Shown: piece after piece, positions 59,103 to 64,000 of the stretch
Position numbering within the stretch: position 1 is the stretch's first letter
Layout: each line of letters begins with the position of its first letter
Assembly: GCF_000211835.1 (NCBI RefSeq)
Contig: NZ_AEGR01000056.1
Coordinates: 62,001-126,000, forward strand
Source of the DNA: Hylemonella gracilis ATCC 19624
GTDB taxonomy: Bacteria; Pseudomonadota; Gammaproteobacteria; Burkholderiales; Burkholderiaceae_C
DNA length: 64,000 bases
Direction: 5' to 3'
Program-made: the position numbers and the translations under genes
The notes under the pieces: model-generated
The model's input: the letters and a program-made list of their open reading frames with translations, nothing else
Told to the model about the DNA's origin: nothing
Databases searched by the model: none

Positions 59103-59120
59103 ATGAAGAAAACACAATGA
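59103..59120 (+). other. Possible five-codon leader ORF coupled to the Cache-CheW gene
   Basis: ATG AAG AAA ACA CAA TGA, preceded at 9 bases by the strong ribosome-binding site AGGGGGG (59087-59093). Its TGA overlaps the ATG of the next frame at 59117 (ATGA). It could be chance, but it offers a way for ribosomes to reach a start that otherwise lacks its own site. Confidence 0.25.
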
Positions 59121-61924
59121 ACAAAGAGAAGACGAAGCTGCAAACCGACATCTACCTGCCCTACATGCGTGACGTCGCGCGCTGCGAGCAATCGCTGCGC
59201 GAACTCAACCAGATGTGGCGCATGATCGAATCCTCCGCCAAGATGAATTGCCCCCGCGAGGCACAGACCATCCTGCCCATCATGGCCGCCACGCGGGCCG
59301 GCTTCGGCAGGCTTGAGCAGGAACTGGTGGACAGCCTGGCGGGCGAGAAGGTGGCCAACGTGCTGGCCGCCATCGGGGCCAAGGCGCACTACGTGATCGA
59401 CATCATGGTGCGCAACCTCTACGAGCGCACCGCCGACGTGGGCTTCCTCGCGACCGACCGCGAACTGTGCGCCTTCGTCGCGTCGGCCCAGCAGTCCACG
59501 CAGGGACCCGACGAAGACGCCATCGACGCCATCCGCGCGCGCCTCTTCGCCTACCGCAGCAAGTACACCGTCTACGACGAAATCATGTTGCTTGACCTGC
59601 AAGGCAATGTGCTGGTGCAGCTGGACCCGGAGTCTCCCGTCGAGGGCAGCAGCGACGCGCTGATCGCCCGCACGCTGGAGAGCGACACCTTCGTCGAAAC
59701 CTTCCGCGCCAGCGAATTGCGCCCGGGCAAGGCGCAGGCCCTGATCTACTCGCGCCGCATGCACCACCCCGACACGGGCGCCGTGGTCGGACTGCTCTGT
59801 CTGTGCTTCGATTTCGAGAACGAGATGCGCCGCATCTTCCGCTCGCACCGCGACCCGGAAGGCCGCTCCAACATGCTGCTGCTCGATGGCGAGGCCCGCG
59901 TGATCGCCAGCGCGGACGAGCACTGGATCGCGCCCGGCACCACCGTGCCGGTCAACCTCGATGGCACGCCGCACCTGCAGATCCATCAAGGCCGCGAGTA
60001 CCTGATCCGCACCTTCCACGCCGAGGGCTACCAGGGCTACATGGGCCCGCAGGGCTGGCGCGGTCAGTTGATGATCCCGGTGGACCTGGCCTTCTCTGGC
60101 GGCACGCGCAGCACCTTGTCCTCGCTGGCCCCGGCGCAAGCGGCGGGCCTGCTGCAGCACGCGCGCAACTTCAGCCCGCCGCTGCACGAAATCATCACCG
60201 CCACCGAAACCATCCGCCGCGTGGTCTGGAACGGTCAGGTCATCACCGCCGACCAGCAAGACATCTTCGTGGACGATGGCCTGCCCAAGCGCAGGCGCTC
60301 GGATGCCAACGGCGGCGAGCAGAAGGAAAAGCTCAAGACCATCCTGGACCAGATCAGCGAAACCGGTTCGCGCAGCAACGCGCTCTTCTCGCAGTCCATC
60401 CGCGATCTCTACGAGACCGTGCTCGAAACCAAGCAGCAAGACGGTGAATTCCTGTCCCAGCTGCTGGTGGACCTGCTGGATCGCAACCTCTACGAACGCG
60501 CGGACGACTGCCGCTGGTGGGCGCTGACCGCCGAGCTGCGCACCGCCCTGGCCCAGCCGGTGGTCGCCCCAGAAGAAGCGCGCAAGCTGCATGACCTGCT
60601 GAGTTACATCCACGGCCTGTACACGGTCTACACCCAGCTCTTCGTCTACGACCGCCAAGGCAAGGTGATCGCGCGTTCACGCCGCGCGGGGGACCAAGCC
60701 CACGCGGGCGACGAATCCGTGGACGCCGCCACGCTGGCACGCGTGCGCGCCCTCAAAGACGATCAGGCCTACCACGTCAGCGCCTTCGAGCCCACGCCCT
60801 TCTACGGCGGCAAGCCCACTTACATCTACCACGCGGCCGTGAGGGCGCCCGCGCCAACGGGACAGAACGGCGCTGAAGTGGCCGGGGAGGTGGTGGGGGG
60901 CATCGGCATCGTCTTCGACGCCGCCACCGAGTTCGAGGCCATGCTGCGCAGCGGCTTGGCACAGCGCCAAGGCCAGGGCTACTTCACCAGCCGCGCCGGG
61001 CGCATCATCGCCAGCACCGACCCCGCGCATCCGGTGGGTGAGCGCCTGGACGACCCCGCCCTGCTCGCCTTGCTGCGTGAACTGGCCAAAGGCAAGAGCA
61101 TCTCGCGCATCGTCGAGCACGACGGGCACTACGCCGTGCTGGGCTGCGCCGCCGGCCAGGGTTACCGCGAGTTCAAGGTGAGCGACGGTTACGAGGAAGA
61201 CGTGCTGTCCGTGGTCTTCCAGCCCCTGGGCGCGGTGCAAAGCCATGGGCGCTCGCAACGCGCGGACCAAACCATCGAAGGCAGCGGCTACGGCGGGGAC
61301 GGACGCCAGCGCAAGACCTACGCCACCTTCCACTGCGGCGGTGACCTGCTGGCCCTGCCCGCCCTGCATGTGGTGGAGGCCCTGCCCGCCAGCGCGCTTT
61401 CAGCCCGCATGGGCAACGGCGGCCCCGCCATGGGTTCGGGCTCGGGTTCGGGCAACGTCACGGGTTCAGGCGCAGCCAGCCGAGGCAAGAGTGGCACAAA
61501 TGGCACAAGTGGCCCGAAGTACCAAGGCCGCATCGGCATGCTGGCGCCGCAGGGCAATGACCGCATCGGCCACTTCGTCTGGGTGTTCGACCTGTCCTGG
61601 GTGCTGCACCAGCGCCCCGGCACGCTGGACGACAACAGCCAAATCATCATCGTGCGCCACGGCCTGCACACGGCTGGTTTGCTGGTCGACGGCCTGCACG
61701 CCGTGCCGGAGTTCGGTGACGAGCAGCTGATGCCCTCGCCCTTTGGCGCGGAGCAGAAGCTGATGAGCCACTTCATCCGCGCCAACGGCGGCAACCTGCT
61801 GATCCAGTTGCTGGACCCGGCGGCCCTGCTGGCGCGCGTCACCAGCGGCGCCACGGAACCGGCCACGAACCGCACGGATGCGGCCAACATCGGCACCGGC
61901 AAGGACCTGGCGCGCGCGGCTTGA
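59117..61924 (+). CDS. Soluble tandem-Cache protein with C-terminal CheW domain
   Basis: 935 residues from ATG 59117, or 953 from 59063. No signal peptide or membrane helix is seen, so it should be cytosolic. Two related sensor units are present: N100-L-Y-E-R-T-A-D-V-G-F with Y150-T-V-Y-D-E-I-M-L-L-D, and N457-L-Y-E-R-A-D-D with Y502-T-V-Y-T-Q-L-F-V-Y-D; the rest of each looks like a Cache/PAS-type fold. From about 733 the sequence is CheW-like, with V-F-D-L-S-W-V-L and H-T-A-G-L-L-V-D-G-L-H-A-V-P; a Gly/Ser/Thr-rich insert is at about 765-798. It probably links a small-molecule signal to a CheA complex. No other che gene is in the window. Confidence 0.8.
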   Translation: MNKEKTKLQTDIYLPYMRDVARCEQSLRELNQMWRMIESSAKMNCPREAQTILPIMAATRAGFGRLEQELVDSLAGEKVANVLAAIGAKAHYVIDIMVRNLYERTADVGFLATDRELCAFVASAQQSTQGPDEDAIDAIRARLFAYRSKYTVYDEIMLLDLQGNVLVQLDPESPVEGSSDALIARTLESDTFVETFRASELRPGKAQALIYSRRMHHPDTGAVVGLLCLCFDFENEMRRIFRSHRDPEGRSNMLLLDGEARVIASADEHWIAPGTTVPVNLDGTPHLQIHQGREYLIRTFHAEGYQGYMGPQGWRGQLMIPVDLAFSGGTRSTLSSLAPAQAAGLLQHARNFSPPLHEIITATETIRRVVWNGQVITADQQDIFVDDGLPKRRRSDANGGEQKEKLKTILDQISETGSRSNALFSQSIRDLYETVLETKQQDGEFLSQLLVDLLDRNLYERADDCRWWALTAELRTALAQPVVAPEEARKLHDLLSYIHGLYTVYTQLFVYDRQGKVIARSRRAGDQAHAGDESVDAATLARVRALKDDQAYHVSAFEPTPFYGGKPTYIYHAAVRAPAPTGQNGAEVAGEVVGGIGIVFDAATEFEAMLRSGLAQRQGQGYFTSRAGRIIASTDPAHPVGERLDDPALLALLRELAKGKSISRIVEHDGHYAVLGCAAGQGYREFKVSDGYEEDVLSVVFQPLGAVQSHGRSQRADQTIEGSGYGGDGRQRKTYATFHCGGDLLALPALHVVEALPASALSARMGNGGPAMGSGSGSGNVTGSGAASRGKSGTNGTSGPKYQGRIGMLAPQGNDRIGHFVWVFDLSWVLHQRPGTLDDNSQIIIVRHGLHTAGLLVDGLHAVPEFGDEQLMPSPFGAEQKLMSHFIRANGGNLLIQLLDPAALLARVTSGATEPATNRTDAANIGTGKDLARAA

Positions 61925-61958
61925 ACACCCGCAGTAAGGAGGCCGGGCGGCAGCCCAG

Positions 61959-62002
61959 GCGAGAGGCCGGATGAGAGAATCACGGCCTCTCGCTTCTTTT
62001 TC
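61959..62002 (+). terminator. Rho-independent terminator after the Cache-CheW gene
   Basis: GCGAGAGGCCG (61959-61969) pairs perfectly with CGGCCTCTCGC (61983-61993) around a 13-base loop and is followed by TTCTTTTTC. queA therefore needs its own promoter or read-through. Confidence 0.87.
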
Positions 62003-62040
62003 TTGAACCCTTGGAACGGGCCCGTCCGGCCCTCAAGCCC

Positions 62041-63180
62041 ATGCCGCATTCCCCCGCCTCCGGCGCTTCGCTGCCCTCGTCCGCGCCTCATCCCCGCGCC
62101 CACACCCTGAGCGACTTCGACTTCGCTCTGCCCCCCGAACTCATCGCCCAGCACCCCGCGCCCGAGCGCAGCGCCTCGCGCCTGCTCGATGGCCGCGATG
62201 CCCGACCCGGCGCGTTGCCGGTGGACCGCATCTTCCGCGAGCTACCTGGGCTGCTGCAGCCCGGCGACCTGCTGGTCTTCAACGACACCAAGGTGGTCAA
62301 GGCACGTTTGTTTGGCAACAAGCCTGCTCCGGCCCGAGGCGCCACCTCACCCATCGGCGGCAAGCTGGAACTGCTGATCGAGCGCGTGCTGACGGGCCAC
62401 GAAGTCGTGGCCCACATGAAGGTCAGCAAGAAACCCGCCGTGGGCACGGTGCTGCAGATGGCGGGCGGCTACACCGCCGAGCTTCTGGGCCGCTGGCCCG
62501 ATGAAGACGGGCAACTGTTCCGCCTGCGTTTCAGCGACGAACCACACAAGCTGATGGAACAGCACGGCCATGTGCCGCTGCCTCCGTACATAAACCACAG
62601 CGACAACGACGACGACGTGGCGCGCTACCAGACCGTCTTCGCCGCCAAACCCGGCGCCGCCGCCGCGCCCACCGCCGCCCTGCACTTCGACGAAGCCGTG
62701 CTGGCCGCGCTGGACGCACGCGGCGTGAAGCGCGCCAACGTCACCCTGCACGTGGGCGCGGGAACCTTCTCACCCGTGAAGACCGAGAACCTGGCCGAAC
62801 ACCGCATGCACCGCGAGTGGTACGACGTGCCCGCCGCCACGCAACAAGCCATTCGCGACACCCAGGCGAACGGTGGCCGCATCGTCGCCGTGGGCACCAC
62901 CACCATCCGCACGCTGGAATCCTGGGCAAGGTCCGCAGGCCCAGGCTTGTCCGGGGGACAAACCAGCGGCGACACCGACATCTTCATCACCCCAGGTTTT
63001 GAATTCAAAGTGGCGGACCTGCTGATCACCAACTTCCATCTGCCCAAGTCCACCCTGATGATGTTGGTCAGCGCCTTCGCGGGCTACGAGCACATCATGG
63101 CGCTGTACCGCCATGCGATCGCGCAGCGGTATCGGTTTTTCAGTTATGGGGATGCGATGGTGTTGGAGCGGGTGCGGTAG
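62041..63180 (+). CDS. queA: tRNA preQ1(34) S-adenosylmethionine ribosyltransferase-isomerase
   Basis: 379 residues from ATG 62041; an upstream ATG at 62011 adds 10. Signatures: [14 protein letters not shown] near the N terminus, V-F-N-D-T-K-V, H-V-G-A-G-T-F-x-P-V-K, H-x-M-H-x-E and the C-terminal F-S-Y-G-D-A-M. It builds epoxyqueuosine in the wobble base of certain tRNAs using SAM. Length is a little above the 356 of E. coli, the extra residues being an N-terminal Ser/Pro-rich tail and a small loop. tgt, a frequent neighbour, is not in the window. Confidence 0.95.
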   Translation: MPHSPASGASLPSSAPHPRAHTLSDFDFALPPELIAQHPAPERSASRLLDGRDARPGALPVDRIFRELPGLLQPGDLLVFNDTKVVKARLFGNKPAPARGATSPIGGKLELLIERVLTGHEVVAHMKVSKKPAVGTVLQMAGGYTAELLGRWPDEDGQLFRLRFSDEPHKLMEQHGHVPLPPYINHSDNDDDVARYQTVFAAKPGAAAAPTAALHFDEAVLAALDARGVKRANVTLHVGAGTFSPVKTENLAEHRMHREWYDVPAATQQAIRDTQANGGRIVAVGTTTIRTLESWARSAGPGLSGGQTSGDTDIFITPGFEFKVADLLITNFHLPKSTLMMLVSAFAGYEHIMALYRHAIAQRYRFFSYGDAMVLERVR

Positions 63181-63474
63181 TGGGTAAACCTCCTTGTGCT
63201 CCGCTTCCGGACAAAATCGGAGCGACTCTGGCATCCGAAAGTGATTGTTCCAACCGGGCATGATGAGCAACTGAGACTGAAAGCCGTAACGGAAATGCCA
63301 TGCTGTACTTTCGCGGGGTTTCACGGCTTGTCATGCAATCGAATGCACGCCATATTCATCTGATTTTTTCAAAAAGGCCTTCCACTTAGCTTGCAGTTCG
63401 GGAGGGGCAAGGATGAACATCAGTTCATGTTATTCCGCGCTTTTTCGGTCGATATCACATTAGATTGCTCAGAC
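63181..63474. other. Gene-poor stretch of lower GC before the edge gene
   Basis: 294 bases, visibly lower in GC than queA. On the minus strand 63420-63331 there is a 29-codon frame reading M-F-I-L-A-P-P-E-L-Q-A-K-W-K-A-F-L-K, which looks protein-like but has a stop just upstream and no good ribosome-binding site, so it may be a gene remnant. GATTTTTTCAAAAAGG near 63362 is an A/T-rich hairpin-like motif. No tRNA or attachment site was recognised. Confidence 0.4.
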
Positions 63475-64000
63475 ATGGACCCCCACGTCCTCCTCACCCA
63501 ACTGAAGGCACACATTGGCCGCGCTCCAAGCTTCGCGGACTTCTCGGCCACGTCAGCAGTTCACCAGGAGTGGCTTGGGCGGTCGTACGCATTGGTCAAG
63601 CGATGGAACTCCCTCGAAGCAAGTTCGCTGAAGGTTGCCGCTGATTCGCTTGCTTCCCTTACCTTCATGCGCGAAGGCAATCTTGGCAGCATCTTTGGCG
63701 TTCTAAATCGAGCAATTTCGGACCTGGAACTCCAACTCCCTGTGACGGCGGCACAGGCATTCGGACCCGGCGCCGTCTACGACTTCTTCAAGGCCCTCAA
63801 CTCGGTTGTCTCGTCAGCCCAGTCTTCGCTGTTCATCATTGACCCATACCTCGACGACACAGTGTTCGACGCCTATCTGTCAGGTGTACCCAAGCAGGTT
63901 TCGGTGCGGCTCCTCGTAGAGGGATACGCGGCGAAAGTCACCTCTGCCATTCAGCGGTTCGTGGCGCAGTTCGGCATTGCGGTTGAGGCTAGACGTAGTC
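63475..64000 (+). CDS. Phospholipase-D-like protein, N-terminal part (cut by window edge)
   Basis: The frame is open from ATG 63475 to the window end, at least 175 residues. After a helical N-terminal region (about 1-95), the segment S-S-L-F-I-I-D-P-Y-L-D-D-T-V-F-D-A-Y-L and V-R-L-L-V-E-G resembles the first strands of PLD-like (nuclease/lipase fold) domains; the H-x-K or H-D catalytic motif would lie beyond the edge. Codon use is less GC-rich than in neighbours. Such proteins occur in mobile and defence regions, but the function here is open. The ribosome-binding site is weak. Confidence 0.6.
   Translation, partial: MDPHVLLTQLKAHIGRAPSFADFSATSAVHQEWLGRSYALVKRWNSLEASSLKVAADSLASLTFMREGNLGSIFGVLNRAISDLELQLPVTAAQAFGPGAVYDFFKALNSVVSSAQSSLFIIDPYLDDTVFDAYLSGVPKQVSVRLLVEGYAAKVTSAIQRFVAQFGIAVEARRS

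Overview
The window is GC-rich chromosomal DNA with close-packed genes. Gene content and order point to a betaproteobacterium of the order Burkholderiales, most likely family Comamonadaceae. The pointers are the spc/alpha ribosomal cluster with secY-infA-rpmJ inside it, type III pantothenate kinase, the block recG / oxyR / dps / ubiA / proC, and a GC-rich palindromic repeat (CCCCCT-GGGGGG-AGCG-CGCAG type) that I associate with this family. Species cannot be named from the sequence alone.

Layout. 1-5.6 kb: end of a LysR regulator, an MFS efflux-type transporter divergent from a TetR regulator with a clear operator, htpG, a glyoxalase-fold protein and a YafY/WYL regulator. 5.65-6.8 kb: a small, lower-GC patch with two short genes on the minus strand and integron-cassette-like flanks. 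6.8-12.3 kb: a lipoprotein alpha/beta hydrolase, an SDR/LysR divergent pair, a small GNAT, a chromosomal class D (OXA-type) beta-lactamase, a DUF6176 protein and a lipoprotein cytochrome c behind an FNR-like box. 12.4-16.2 kb: two membrane diguanylate cyclases in tandem. 16.2-24 kb: an Ldh2-type dehydrogenase, a ModA-like protein without a signal peptide, a SrkA/YihE-type kinase, a small conserved-looking protein, rhodanese, coaX, an M20 amidohydrolase and a YeeE/YedE transporter. 24-30.3 kb: a translationally coupled pair, a very large hybrid histidine kinase and an REC-GAF-HD-GYP response regulator, so making and breaking of c-di-GMP are both encoded here.

30.5-39.9 kb: the spc and alpha ribosomal operons (rplN to rplQ, including secY, infA, rpmJ and rpoA) on the minus strand, read from a strong sigma-70 promoter at 39.87 kb and ending in an initiator tRNA-fMet and a strong terminator. 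40-50.4 kb: a complete glycerol module. glpSTPQUV (ABC importer) and glpD lie on one strand, with glpR and glpK divergent from them. Glycerol is imported, phosphorylated by GlpK and oxidised to dihydroxyacetone phosphate by GlpD, under the DeoR-type repressor GlpR. 50.4-59 kb: proC, ubiA, dps, oxyR, a secreted protein of unknown function, a DUF2628-SPOR membrane protein and recG. 59.1-63.2 kb: a cytosolic tandem-Cache/CheW protein and queA. The right edge (63.2-64 kb) drops in GC and holds the start of a phospholipase-D-like protein that may begin an accessory region.

The most unusual items are the shared, unnamed N-terminal sensor domain of the second diguanylate cyclase and the hybrid kinase; the soluble [Cache]2-CheW protein; the palindromic repeat built in frame into recG; and the initiator tRNA at the end of the ribosomal operon that also carries IF-1.
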